From an uncultured Bacteroidales bacterium (GTDB lineage: Bacteria; Bacteroidota; Bacteroidia; Bacteroidales; WCHB1-69), in contig CAJOFJ010000003.1 of the NCBI GenBank assembly GCA_905233625.1, positions 79,686 through 143,685 on the forward strand: a DNA stretch of 64,000 nt, written 5' to 3'. Under the pieces are notes generated by a model. It was not told the DNA's origin. It did not search any database and was given only the letters and a program-made list of their open reading frames with translations. Positions 24,963-33,424 of this stretch are shown here, piece by piece. A program made the position numbers and the translations under genes. Each line of letters begins with the position of its first letter. Within the stretch, counting starts at the first letter, position 1.

Positions 24963-25700
24963 CTATTTTCTTCTGCTATGATAAGTCCTCATGATTTTCC
25001 AAAGTTCGTAGGGGGCTTTGAAAAAGTCTTTCATTTTGAGTCGTGAACCGCCAACATCTTGCCATTTCATAACCGGATTTTCATATACTTTTGTTTTGGC
25101 TTCTTCTTTCCCATATAAATTAATGTATCGAGCTAATAGTTCCACATCAAAGAGCCAACGGGTGATGAATTTCTGTTCGAATAGTTTCCCGGCAATTTCA
25201 ACTTTGTATAACTTTGCTCCACATTGGGTGTCATAGACAGGTAAATCTAATACAAAGGCAGCCAAGGATGCAAAGAAACGTCCAATATAGTGCCTTGAGT
25301 ATTTTCTTCGAACCTGTGCCCCTAATCTCATCAGTCTTAGTCCTGTGACGCAATCATAATGGTGATGGTCAATTATTCGCTCAAAATGTTTTATTTCTTC
25401 AAGAGGTGTCGCTAAATCTGCATCCCAAAATCCAACATAAGCACAATCATATTGTGAAACCGCTTGGATTATTCCCTGCCTTACAGCCTCCGCTTTGCCA
25501 CCATTTTTTTCCAAATCTAAATAATGGATTTTGTCGTTTTCTGTAGAAAATGTCTGTAACATTGATAACGTATCATCTGTACTGCCATCATTGACAAATA
25601 GAAATTCAATGTCTTCATTATTTAATACAAAAGACAAAAAAGCATCTTTGTTCAGTCTGTTGGCCTCATTATAACAGGGAATAACTATTAGTGTTTTCAT
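24963..25700 (-). CDS. GT2 polyprenyl-phosphate glycosyltransferase-like
   Basis: A 245-residue GT2 enzyme starting LIVIPCYNEANRLNKDAFLS, with FVNDGSTDDT and the metal motif GFWDADLATPLEEI (DAD near residue 93). It ends with a KMKDFFKAPYELWKI-type amphipathic stretch. The text around DTQCGAKLYK is typical of dolichyl-phosphate glucosyltransferase/DPM-like enzymes. It should move a sugar from NDP to a polyprenyl phosphate at the cytoplasmic membrane. The TPR-tailed GT39-like protein at the end of this operon is a natural user of that lipid-linked sugar. Confidence 0.85.
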   Translation of the reverse strand: MKTLIVIPCYNEANRLNKDAFLSFVLNNEDIEFLFVNDGSTDDTLSMLQTFSTENDKIHYLDLEKNGGKAEAVRQGIIQAVSQYDCAYVGFWDADLATPLEEIKHFERIIDHHHYDCVTGLRLMRLGAQVRRKYSRHYIGRFFASLAAFVLDLPVYDTQCGAKLYKVEIAGKLFEQKFITRWLFDVELLARYINLYGKEEAKTKVYENPVMKWQDVGGSRLKMKDFFKAPYELWKIMRTYHSRRK

Positions 25701-25735
25701 TCAAGATGTTTTTTCTATAGTGTTGTCTCAGAGAG

Positions 25736-26806
25736 TCAAATGTTCTCGAATTGTCTGATTTGTTTTCTGGATAATTCTGTGATGGCGGAAGGATTTTTGT
25801 AGTATGTTTTATACCACTCCAATGTCATCTCCAAAGCTTGATGGGCGTTGAGGTGGGGGCGCCAGCCGAGCACTTTCTCTGCTTTGGTGATATCTAATGA
25901 CAATAAGCCTGCTTCGTGCGGCTGATTGGTGAGTTTGGGAAAAACAAACGTTCCGCTGCCCCATATTTCAGTGGCCATCTGTGTCATTTCTTCTACGGTC
26001 AGGGTGTCGGAGGGGTTGGGACCGAAGTTGAATCCTTCGGCATAGCGAATGGGGTCTTCCATTAGTTTCTGTGCCAGCAGGATATAGCCGGAAAGTGGCT
26101 CCAGCACATATTGCCAGGGGCGGACCGCTTTGGGGTTGCGGATCTGGATGGCCTCATTTTTGGACAAAGCCCGTACAATATCCGGAACCAGTCGGTCGGC
26201 AGCCCAATCGCCACCTCCTATAACATTGCCGGCACGGGCAGAGGCAATTGCTTTATGGTGTTGGTTGTATTCGGCTGGGTTGAAGAAAGATTTTCTGTAT
26301 GAGTCAATAACCAATTCCGCACAGGCTTTGCTGGCACTATAGGGGTCATAGCCACCGAAGCGGTCGTCTTCCTTGTAAGCTTGTCCGGTCTCGTTGTTTT
26401 GATACACCTTGTCGGTGGTAATCATCACACCCACACAAGGCTTGTTCAACATGCGAATGCCATCCAACACATTGGCGGTGCCAATAGCGTTGATCTCAAA
26501 GGTCTCGGCGGGAATCTGGTAGGAGGTTCTCACAATCGGCTGCGCCGCCAAATGAAACACCACGTCGGGCTGGCACTCGGCCATGGTTTGGTGCAGCAAC
26601 TTGGTGTCGCGCAGGTCACCGATGATGGAATGGCAGAGCGTCTCACCATGAATTACTTCAAAGAGACTTGGGTTGGTGTTTGGTGTCAAGGAATAGCCTG
26701 TCACTTCCGCTCCCATCTGATGGAGCATCAAGGTTAACCAAGCACCCTTGAAGCCCGTGTGCCCTGTCAAGAAAACCTTTTTGTTGTTTAATACGTTGTC
26801 AATCAC
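25736..26806 (-). CDS. rfbG: CDP-glucose 4,6-dehydratase
   Basis: A 356-residue extended SDR converting CDP-glucose to CDP-4-keto-6-deoxyglucose. Signatures: TGHTGFKGAWL for NAD binding, the active-site TTDKVYQN stretch and the catalytic YSASKAC (YxxxK). RfbG-specific text includes GGGDWAADRLVPDI and RPWQYVLEPLSGY. It is 32 bases downstream of rfbF. Its product feeds the RmlC-like epimerase and the SDR reductase in the same operon. Confidence 0.95.
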   Translation of the reverse strand: MIDNVLNNKKVFLTGHTGFKGAWLTLMLHQMGAEVTGYSLTPNTNPSLFEVIHGETLCHSIIGDLRDTKLLHQTMAECQPDVVFHLAAQPIVRTSYQIPAETFEINAIGTANVLDGIRMLNKPCVGVMITTDKVYQNNETGQAYKEDDRFGGYDPYSASKACAELVIDSYRKSFFNPAEYNQHHKAIASARAGNVIGGGDWAADRLVPDIVRALSKNEAIQIRNPKAVRPWQYVLEPLSGYILLAQKLMEDPIRYAEGFNFGPNPSDTLTVEEMTQMATEIWGSGTFVFPKLTNQPHEAGLLSLDITKAEKVLGWRPHLNAHQALEMTLEWYKTYYKNPSAITELSRKQIRQFENI

Positions 26807-26838
26807 AATGTATAACCCTATCTATTAATTGTTAACTA

Positions 26839-27621
26839 TTAATTGTTCCATATTTTCCATGGAGCCTTGTTGGTTGCCCATAATTCTTCAAGGTGCATTT
26901 TGTCGCGTTGGGTGTCCATGCATTGCCAGAAACCGTTGTGCTTATATGCTTTCAGCTCGTGTTTGTTGGCCACTGTTTCAAGCGGTTCTTTTTCGAAAAC
27001 GGTATCGTCACCCTTGATGAAATCGAAAATTTCGGGTTGGAAAACCATGAATCCACCATTGACAACACTACTGTCCACATCCTGTTTCTCGCGGAAGGAT
27101 TGGACAAAGTTATCATCACCCATGTCAATTACACCAAAACGTTGTCCGACGTTTACGGTTGTGAGGGTGGCAATTTTACCATGGCTTTGATGGAATTTCA
27201 CCAGTTCGGCAATGTTAATGTCTGCTACGCCATCGCCGTAGGTGAGCATGAAGGGTTCGTTGCCCACGTATTTCTGGATGCGTTTTACACGACCTCCGGT
27301 CATGGTATTCAGTCCGGTATCCACCAAGGTAACTTTCCATGGTTCTACAGCCGAAGTGTTTAATACAGTCAACTTATTGTCCTCAGTAAAGTCGAACATG
27401 ATGTCGCTGTTATGTAAATAATAGTCAGCGAACCACTCTTTGATGACATAGTGTTTGTATCCACAGCAGATGATGAAATCGTTGTATCCGTAATGGGAAT
27501 AAATCTTCATGATGTGCCAAAGTATAGGCTTTTCGCCTATCTCAATCATTGGCTTGGGTTTCAGATGGCTTTCTTCACTGATGCGTGTGCCATAGCCTCC
27601 GGCCAGGATAACTACTTTCAT
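26839..27621 (-). CDS. rfbF: glucose-1-phosphate cytidylyltransferase
   Basis: A 260-residue nucleotidyltransferase making CDP-glucose from CTP and glucose-1-phosphate. Signatures: VVILAGGYGTRISEES, KPKPMIEIGEKPILWHIM and a TYGDGVADI metal site. It is the first gene of the polysaccharide operon, 23 bases from a TATCTTTG -7 box. Confidence 0.96.
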   Translation of the reverse strand: MKVVILAGGYGTRISEESHLKPKPMIEIGEKPILWHIMKIYSHYGYNDFIICCGYKHYVIKEWFADYYLHNSDIMFDFTEDNKLTVLNTSAVEPWKVTLVDTGLNTMTGGRVKRIQKYVGNEPFMLTYGDGVADINIAELVKFHQSHGKIATLTTVNVGQRFGVIDMGDDNFVQSFREKQDVDSSVVNGGFMVFQPEIFDFIKGDDTVFEKEPLETVANKHELKAYKHNGFWQCMDTQRDKMHLEELWATNKAPWKIWNN

Positions 27622-27644
27622 AGGTTATAGTTTTAGATAATCTG

Positions 27645-27652
27645 CAAAGATA
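27645..27652 (-). promoter_or_regulatory. -7 box of the CDP-sugar/polysaccharide operon
   Basis: The minus strand reads TATCTTTG, 23 bases upstream of the rfbF ATG. With tight spacing downstream, this promoter may drive all nine genes to 17462. The GTGCTAATTAGATAATGTGC array directly upstream (27664-27702) is a dispersed repeat. Confidence 0.6.
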
Positions 27653-27756
27653 CAAAAAAAAACAATGTGCTAATTAGATAATGTGCAAATGTGCCAATTA
27701 TATTAATAATTGGGGAAGAAAATCGGGAGAGAGCCTTTTGTTTTGTTCTAATACAA

Positions 27757-28218
27757 TTACACCAAATCCTGGTATTTTGCTCCAATCAGTCGGATGAGGT
27801 CGTTGGGGGCGACTTGCACCTGAAAGCCGACTTTGCCGGCGCTGAAATAGATTTTGTCGCAGAGGGTGGCGCTTTCTTCCACAAAGGTGGGGAAGGGCTT
27901 CTTCATGCCGATAGGGGAGCAGCCCCCATGAATATAGCCCGTGAGTGGTAGCAGCTCTTTTTGCTTGATCATGGCGATGTTCTTGACACCGGCTGCAGTG
28001 GCGGCTTTCTTGAGGTCCAAAGTGCAGCAGACGGGAATGACAAAAACATAGTGCTCGCCCGTGTTGGCTACCGTCACCAAGGTCTTGAATACCGATTCGG
28101 CAGGCTCTTGCAATATCTGCGCAATGGTCTCGCCGTCCGTCATGTTGTTGTCGTACTCATGTGCGGTGAACTCAATGCCCTTTTGGCTCAATATCCGCAT
28201 TACATTGGTCTTTTCCAT
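27757..28218 (-). CDS. ybaK: Cys-tRNA(Pro)/Cys-tRNA(Cys) deacylase YbaK-like
   Basis: A 153-residue protein of the YbaK/EbsC family in the YbaK-ProX editing fold, which hydrolyses mischarged Cys-tRNA(Pro). Conserved text: VFKTLVTVANTGEHYVFVIP with the catalytic lysine region, LDLKKAATAAGVK, and GYIHGGCSPIGMKK with the GxxSPxG motif. Length is normal. It precedes the polysaccharide operon by about 100 bases of repeat DNA and is probably transcribed separately. An internal second methionine at residue 7 is possible as a start. Confidence 0.92.
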   Translation of the reverse strand: MEKTNVMRILSQKGIEFTAHEYDNNMTDGETIAQILQEPAESVFKTLVTVANTGEHYVFVIPVCCTLDLKKAATAAGVKNIAMIKQKELLPLTGYIHGGCSPIGMKKPFPTFVEESATLCDKIYFSAGKVGFQVQVAPNDLIRLIGAKYQDLV

Positions 28219-28318
28219 GGAAATACTACGTTCAGTGTTGGTTTCGTTTATCTATTATGAAATGTGGGGCTATTTTTGTCTTTTCAACCATAGTCCCAGA
28301 AAGTAATACAACAATTGT

Positions 28319-28403
28319 CATAAAATGATTATCATAAAGTGATAATCATAAAATGATAAAAAACCATTGTCAACTTTCAGTTTTCAGTTTTCAACTTTCA
28401 GTT
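28319..28403. repeat. AT-rich palindromic and tandem repeats between ybaK and the RluA gene
   Basis: 28319-28362 holds alternating TCATAAAATGAT and TTATCATAAAGTGATAA units that can fold on themselves. 28369-28403 holds a CAACTTTCAGTTTTCAGT tandem array ending at the stop of the RluA-family gene. Confidence 0.6.
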
Positions 28404-29468
28404 CTATTCTTCCTCCAACTCCCTATGTTTGGCGTAGTTGCGCCATTTTTCAATGACGGCGGCGAAGTCCTCCGGTAGCTCAGAGTCGAACAGCATGTAT
28501 TTTCCGGTGCTGGGGTGCACGATGCCTAAGGATTTGGCGTGGAGCGCTTGCCTTGGCATCAGGCGGAAACAGTTGTCAATGAATTGCTTGTATTTGCTGA
28601 AGGTGGTGCCTTTCAAAATCTGGTCACCACCGTAGGTCTCGTCGTTGAACAAGGGGTGGCCGATGTATTTCATGTGGACCCTGATCTGGTGGGTGCGGCC
28701 GGTTTCCAGCTGGCATTCCACCAGGGTGACGTAGCCAAAGCGTTCAATCACCTTCCAGTGGGTGACAGCGTGCTTGCCCTGATCGCTACCCTCGGGGAAA
28801 ACGGTCATCACCAAACGGTCCTTGGGGTTGCGCCCCACATTGCCCACAATGGTGCCTTCGTCTTCCTTGAAATCGCCCCAGACCAGCGCCCAGTATTTGC
28901 GTTCCAGGTCGTGGTTGAAGAAGCGCTTGGCCAAGGTCATCTGTGCCAGTTCGTTCTTGGCTACAATCATGATGCCGGAGGTGTTTTTGTCGATACGGTG
29001 CACCAGCATAGGCCGCTGGTCGTTGCCGTCCTTGTCTTTCTTTCCTAAAAACCTGAAGGTAAGCGCATTCACCAGAGTGCCAGTGTAGTTGCCGTAGGCG
29101 GGATGTACCACCAAACCAGGTTGCTTGTTGATGATGATGAGGTCGTCGTCCTCGTAGGGTACATTGAGCGGAATGTCTTCGGGAATGATTTCAATGTCGC
29201 GCAGCGGCTGCGGCATCAGGATGGAGATGACATCCAGGGGATGAACACGGTAATTCTGTTTTTCGGGCTTGCCATTCACCACAATGCAGTTGGCCTTGGC
29301 CGCCTGCTGTATTTTGTTGCGTGAGGTATTGGGGATGAGGTTCATCAGGTACTTGTCGATGCGCAGCATCTCAGTGCCTTTGTCCACCACGAACCGGAAA
29401 TGCTCGTATAATTCCTCTTTTTCTTCCGTGTTGGGTGTGTCCTGTGTTGTAACCTCTAAATTGTCCAT
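28404..29468 (-). CDS. RluA-family 23S rRNA/tRNA pseudouridine synthase
   Basis: A 354-residue protein with an N-terminal S4 RNA-binding domain (about residues 30-90, ISILMPQPLR region) and the RluA catalytic domain. The active-site motif is MLVHRIDKNTSGIMIVAKNE, with the catalytic Asp in HRIDK. It isomerises uridine in large rRNA; RluD-like activity is most likely from domain layout. The first ~25 residues are acidic and could be an extension specific to this lineage. It is separated from ybaK by 185 bases of repeat DNA. Confidence 0.9.
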   Translation of the reverse strand: MDNLEVTTQDTPNTEEKEELYEHFRFVVDKGTEMLRIDKYLMNLIPNTSRNKIQQAAKANCIVVNGKPEKQNYRVHPLDVISILMPQPLRDIEIIPEDIPLNVPYEDDDLIIINKQPGLVVHPAYGNYTGTLVNALTFRFLGKKDKDGNDQRPMLVHRIDKNTSGIMIVAKNELAQMTLAKRFFNHDLERKYWALVWGDFKEDEGTIVGNVGRNPKDRLVMTVFPEGSDQGKHAVTHWKVIERFGYVTLVECQLETGRTHQIRVHMKYIGHPLFNDETYGGDQILKGTTFSKYKQFIDNCFRLMPRQALHAKSLGIVHPSTGKYMLFDSELPEDFAAVIEKWRNYAKHRELEEE

Positions 29469-29550
29469 TGTTCGTTCGTCTATGCGGGGTTGCGGTTACA
29501 CCGCATGTATTAATTCAAAATTGATACTATTGTGACCTGACACTTTTTCC

Positions 29551-29697
29551 ACTACCCCGGCCTTCGGCCACCCCTTCTAATAGAAGGGGAATTTTATTTT
29601 CTCGCTCTTTCGTCGATTCTAAAAGAAGGGGAATTCTTAATTTCAATTAGCACATTGGCACATTAACTAATTTGCTAATTTGCTAATTGATTTTCTA
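29551..29697. repeat. intergenic repeats between the RluA gene and the 818-aa protein
   Basis: 29551-29594 is an inverted copy of the GC-rich 903-946 family. 29603-29638 is a half copy with the CGTCGATTCTAAAAGAAGGG junction also found at 4472-4504. 29645-29697 is the GTGCTAAT/TTAGCACATTGGCAC array, which reaches the stop codon of the 818-aa protein. Confidence 0.75.
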
Positions 29698-32151
29698 TCT
29701 TCCGCACAGCTTGCACACCTTCTTTTTCACCTCGACGTTGTCGAACACGCAAATGGGCAACTTGTCGAACAAACCGCACAGGCGGGCTCCGTCGCGCTCG
29801 GCAGCCATTTTGACCGCTTTGGTGAAGAAACTGCTCAAGTAGGTTTCTTCGCGGTGGGCAGCCAGACTTACGTATGAGAAGAGGAAGTCGTTGGAGATGT
29901 CGGGGTCGGAGAGGAAGGGCTCCATGATGTTCATAGCATACATGTAGTCGTAGTTCTTCACGAAATAGGAGGCCAGCTTATAGGCATTCTGCCAGCTTTC
30001 CAGTTTCTTGTTGGTGATGCTTTTGATTTTTTCGAAAGTGGCATTGTATAGTGTTGTACCTTCCGATGTGGGAGGGTTGGCGTTGATGTATTCAATAATC
30101 TTAAACTGATATTCGAGGTTGAGATTGTTGACGTCTTCTTTGGACAGTACAGGCAGGGTGTATAACTTATCGATTTCAGCCTGGGTTTTGGTGATTTCTG
30201 CCAATGAACTGATGGGAGTATGGAACACTTTGCCGACAGCCACATTGTACAGCACCACAGGGTTGGAGGGCTCGTAAGCCAGCGTTTTGTTCATCCCATT
30301 GACTAATTTGTCATTGAGTTTATCGGACAAGTAGTATTGCATGTATAGTTTGTTGTTGTGCAATTGCTGGAACTTCTTGTCGGCGGGGATTTCGAGCTGG
30401 TTGACGGCACTGATGGTATATTCGCCAGCTTCTACTTTTTTGACCATGAAATTCTCGATGGCGGTGGCCAAGGAATAGTTTTTCTCTTTCATGGCCTGAT
30501 TGAATTTCCATACGGAGAAATTCTCGGCCTCGGCATTGTTGCCAGCTTTATATACCACATGGAACACTAACTTGATGTATCTGTGTTTGGACAGGTACTC
30601 CTCTTCCAGCTCTTTGGCGATAGCGTTATTATTGGCTTTCAAGTTTTTGACAGCTTCGGCTTTGGTATACAGCGTAAGGTCGTAGTGTTCAGCATTGTTG
30701 TTCACATCGCGTTTGAAGTCTTCCCAACCGTCGTCGTAAGTGATGGTGGTAGTGACTCCCGGGTACATTTGTGCCAACACTTTCTGCATGCTTGTGGCGC
30801 GTTTTTTCTGGTTGTTGATTTGGGTCTGGTCGGTACTGTAGTTCAGTGAGTTTTGGGCGATGATATCAATGCTTTTCACGGTGTATTCGGGAGCGTCGAT
30901 GGCCTGTATGCTGGAGTCAATGTCGGCTTGGGTATAGGCCAGCTGAGTGAGGGCAAAGGGGAATTTCAGCTCGTGTGTGCCTTCTTCTTCAGCGGCGACC
31001 CATTCGCCTGCGCTTTTCATGCTGGCGTAATCGGTTTTGTAGTTGATTTTGGCTTGATAAGAGGCTTTTTTGCATTCGATGGCTTTTTTGATGATGGTAC
31101 GGCATGCGTATTTTCCTTCTTTCAGCACGATGATATTGACGTCAAATTCGGCATCGCTTTCAATGGTCTCGGGGACAGTGGCGATTTTGGCATATAATTT
31201 GGTCGATTTTTTATCCTTGATGGTATTGTTTTCCAGCATTTGTTCAAAAGCAATGGGTTTGGTGGTAAAACCGCGGTTGATACGGTCATTATCAATCACA
31301 TTGCCGTCGCAGTCATACTGGCTGTGTTGCACAAAATCCAACACAATGGCATCGCCTTCCTTGCCAATGAGTTTTTTCAGGTATTTATGGTCTCCGCAGT
31401 TGACGAACACTTCATTGTCTTTTACTTGTATGTATTCAGATAAGGCTTCGAGGTTTTTGTCGGCATTGCATTTGGAGCATATTTTCTCATCCGAATAGGT
31501 CATGCCGGATTTTCCCTTGGTGAAAGGCAGATCTTTTTCCATGGGGTCGGGTTTGTCGGGATTGAAACTCAGGTCATTTCCGAGGATGAATGAGGTGTAC
31601 ATGTTCTTCATGTACTCATCGGATTCAAAGCCCATGCCGATGTAGGTGTACTGTTTGTCCAACAGTTGTTTGGCCGTTTTGATATTTTTCAGAAGAGGTT
31701 TGATGATTTCGTAGCAGAGGTCATAGTAGCTGTACTCTTGCGTGCCCATCGTGGCTTTGGCTCTGGAAACCAGCTCGATGGCATGATAGGTCAAGCCGTA
31801 TTTCTTCAGGCGGAAAAAAGTGGTACGGTAGGGTGGTTCGTTCAGTACGCCTTTTTCATCTTTCAGTGCCTGGTAGTCGGCCTGCATCTGGGCGCATTCG
31901 TCCATGTCCTTGTCGGTTTTCAGCGGGTCGAGGAAGAAATACTCCTCGCGGGCAAGGTTGATCATGTCGAGCATGCAGCTATACAGAACATTGCTCTTGT
32001 AATTGCCAGGGTTGAAATTTTTGGTATACTCGGTCTTGGCTTTCAACTTTTCAGGATTGAAATCCACATAGGGATTTTCCATCTGACCGAAGGATAAGTT
32101 GCTGATTGATAATAAGAAAATAATCAGCACGAAGGCGTATTTTTTGATCAT
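29695..32151 (-). CDS. exported protein of unknown function, CAP-like start
   Basis: An 818-residue protein with a clear signal peptide (FVLIIFLLSISNLSFGQ, cleavage near residue 22). Residues ~55-200 recall a CAP/SCP domain: MLDMINLAREEYFFLDPL, then CAQMQADYQA, and later YIGMGFESDE. Resemblance is weak, and the usual His-Glu pairs are not obvious. A CSKCN...CGDHKY segment near 230-260 may bind a metal. The C-terminal half is helical and repeat-like (TPR-like stretches near 650-800), ending KKKVCKLCGR. It has no recognisable partner gene. I do not recognise a family with certainty. Confidence 0.55.
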   Translation of the reverse strand: MIKKYAFVLIIFLLSISNLSFGQMENPYVDFNPEKLKAKTEYTKNFNPGNYKSNVLYSCMLDMINLAREEYFFLDPLKTDKDMDECAQMQADYQALKDEKGVLNEPPYRTTFFRLKKYGLTYHAIELVSRAKATMGTQEYSYYDLCYEIIKPLLKNIKTAKQLLDKQYTYIGMGFESDEYMKNMYTSFILGNDLSFNPDKPDPMEKDLPFTKGKSGMTYSDEKICSKCNADKNLEALSEYIQVKDNEVFVNCGDHKYLKKLIGKEGDAIVLDFVQHSQYDCDGNVIDNDRINRGFTTKPIAFEQMLENNTIKDKKSTKLYAKIATVPETIESDAEFDVNIIVLKEGKYACRTIIKKAIECKKASYQAKINYKTDYASMKSAGEWVAAEEEGTHELKFPFALTQLAYTQADIDSSIQAIDAPEYTVKSIDIIAQNSLNYSTDQTQINNQKKRATSMQKVLAQMYPGVTTTITYDDGWEDFKRDVNNNAEHYDLTLYTKAEAVKNLKANNNAIAKELEEEYLSKHRYIKLVFHVVYKAGNNAEAENFSVWKFNQAMKEKNYSLATAIENFMVKKVEAGEYTISAVNQLEIPADKKFQQLHNNKLYMQYYLSDKLNDKLVNGMNKTLAYEPSNPVVLYNVAVGKVFHTPISSLAEITKTQAEIDKLYTLPVLSKEDVNNLNLEYQFKIIEYINANPPTSEGTTLYNATFEKIKSITNKKLESWQNAYKLASYFVKNYDYMYAMNIMEPFLSDPDISNDFLFSYVSLAAHREETYLSSFFTKAVKMAAERDGARLCGLFDKLPICVFDNVEVKKKVCKLCGR

Positions 32152-32219
32152 GGCGAATATATTTTAAGGCACAATAATGAATATGCAATAATAATAAAAA
32201 AAATGATACAATCGTATTG

Positions 32220-32325
32220 AATTAGCAAATTCGTTAATTAGTAAATTAGCAAATGATGAATGTGAAAATGTAGAATTCAAAATTCAGAATCCAAATTGAA
32301 TTTTGGATTTTGAACTATGAATTCC
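32220..32325. repeat. AT-rich dispersed repeats upstream of the 818-aa gene
   Basis: 32220-32253 holds TTAGCAAAT/TTAATTAGT units and 32273-32325 holds a GAATTCAAAATTCAGAATCC-type array. Both families recur in the gaps at 4400, 7300, 9990 and 11570. Confidence 0.65.
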
Positions 32326-32334
32326 TTACGAATA

Positions 32335-32371
32335 GGCAAAAAAAAAGGACGACCAAAAGTCGTCCTTTTTT
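32335..32371. terminator. intrinsic terminator after tsf
   Basis: A perfect stem AAAAAAGGACGAC/GTCGTCCTTTTTT with a 5-base loop. On the minus strand it starts 18 bases after the tsf stop and runs into a T-tract; it looks the same from the other side, so it is bidirectional in form. Confidence 0.85.
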
Positions 32372-32388
32372 AGATTAGAGCCTAAAGC

Positions 32389-33387
32389 TTAGGCACCCAG
32401 TTGCAGACGGTAGAAACCTGTGCAAACGAGCTTGCTGTCAATCTGTTTCATGAAGTCAGCCACGGTCAGTTTGCTGTCCATGATGTATTCCTGACCCATG
32501 AGGGTGTTTTCCTTGATAAACTTGTTCAGACGGCCCTGAGCAATGTTGTTGACCATGTTGTCCTGAATAGTCTTGGCTTTTTCCTCAGCGGCGCGAACTT
32601 TGATTTCGCGGGCTTTGTCAGCTTCTTCTTCAGTCAGCCAACCCTTGGTGATGTTGGAAGCGATGTGATCGTCGGAATCCACCAAGTTGGGGTTGATGCC
32701 AGCTTTCTTCAGTTCCACTTCAACAGCTTTCTGGATGAGTTCGGCCACGGTTTTTTCTTTGGCGATAGCCAATTCGTGGTCTTTCACGTCCTGAGCGATG
32801 CTGTCGCCATCAACGGCCATGGGGTTCATGGCAGCGATCTGCATTGCGATGTGGTGACCAGCTTCAGCTACATTTTCGCCAGCGATATTGAAACCGGCGA
32901 TGGTAGCCAGACGGTTGCCATTGTGGTTGTAGTAAGCCACGCAGGGAGCCTCGATGGTGTTGTAAGCGGGCAGCTCAATCTTTTCACCGGTTTTGCCGGT
33001 CATGTCGAGCAGCAATTCGGAAACCTTGCGACCTTCGATAGACAGTTCCATCAGTTCGTCTCTGGTTTTCACGTTAGCGGCCATGGCGTTATCCAGGATT
33101 TTCTCGGCGAAGGCGACGAAGTCGGCGTTTTTGCCCACGAAGTCGGTCTCGCAGCTCACCACGATAACAGCACCGAAAGTATGGTCGGCGTTGGTCTTGG
33201 CGATGGCGCGGCCTTCGTTGGAAGCGCGGTCGGCACGTTTGGCGGCCACTTTTTGACCTTTCTTTCTCAGGATGTCAATAGCTTGTTCGAAATCGCCGTT
33301 AGCTTCTACAAGAGCGTTCTTGCAGTCCATCATACCGGCGCCTGTTTCTTGTCTGAGTTTATTTACATCAGCAGCTGTAATAGCCAT
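32389..33387 (-). CDS. tsf: translation elongation factor Ts
   Basis: A 332-residue nucleotide-exchange factor for EF-Tu. The N-terminal UBA-like domain reads ITAADVNKLRQETGAGMMDC and is followed by the classic CETDFVGKNADFVAFA exchange motif. The remaining dimerisation domains are of full length. It ends the rplM-rpsI-rpsB-tsf operon and is followed by an intrinsic terminator. Confidence 0.97.
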   Translation of the reverse strand: MAITAADVNKLRQETGAGMMDCKNALVEANGDFEQAIDILRKKGQKVAAKRADRASNEGRAIAKTNADHTFGAVIVVSCETDFVGKNADFVAFAEKILDNAMAANVKTRDELMELSIEGRKVSELLLDMTGKTGEKIELPAYNTIEAPCVAYYNHNGNRLATIAGFNIAGENVAEAGHHIAMQIAAMNPMAVDGDSIAQDVKDHELAIAKEKTVAELIQKAVEVELKKAGINPNLVDSDDHIASNITKGWLTEEEADKAREIKVRAAEEKAKTIQDNMVNNIAQGRLNKFIKENTLMGQEYIMDSKLTVADFMKQIDSKLVCTGFYRLQLGA

Positions 33388-33424
33388 AATATCAATATTT
33401 TATTTTGTTAATACTTTGTGATGA

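Noticed and set aside
32401..33411. Open frame of 336 codons on the plus strand opposite tsf.
   Set aside because: It is antisense to a clear tsf gene and its sequence has no family resemblance.
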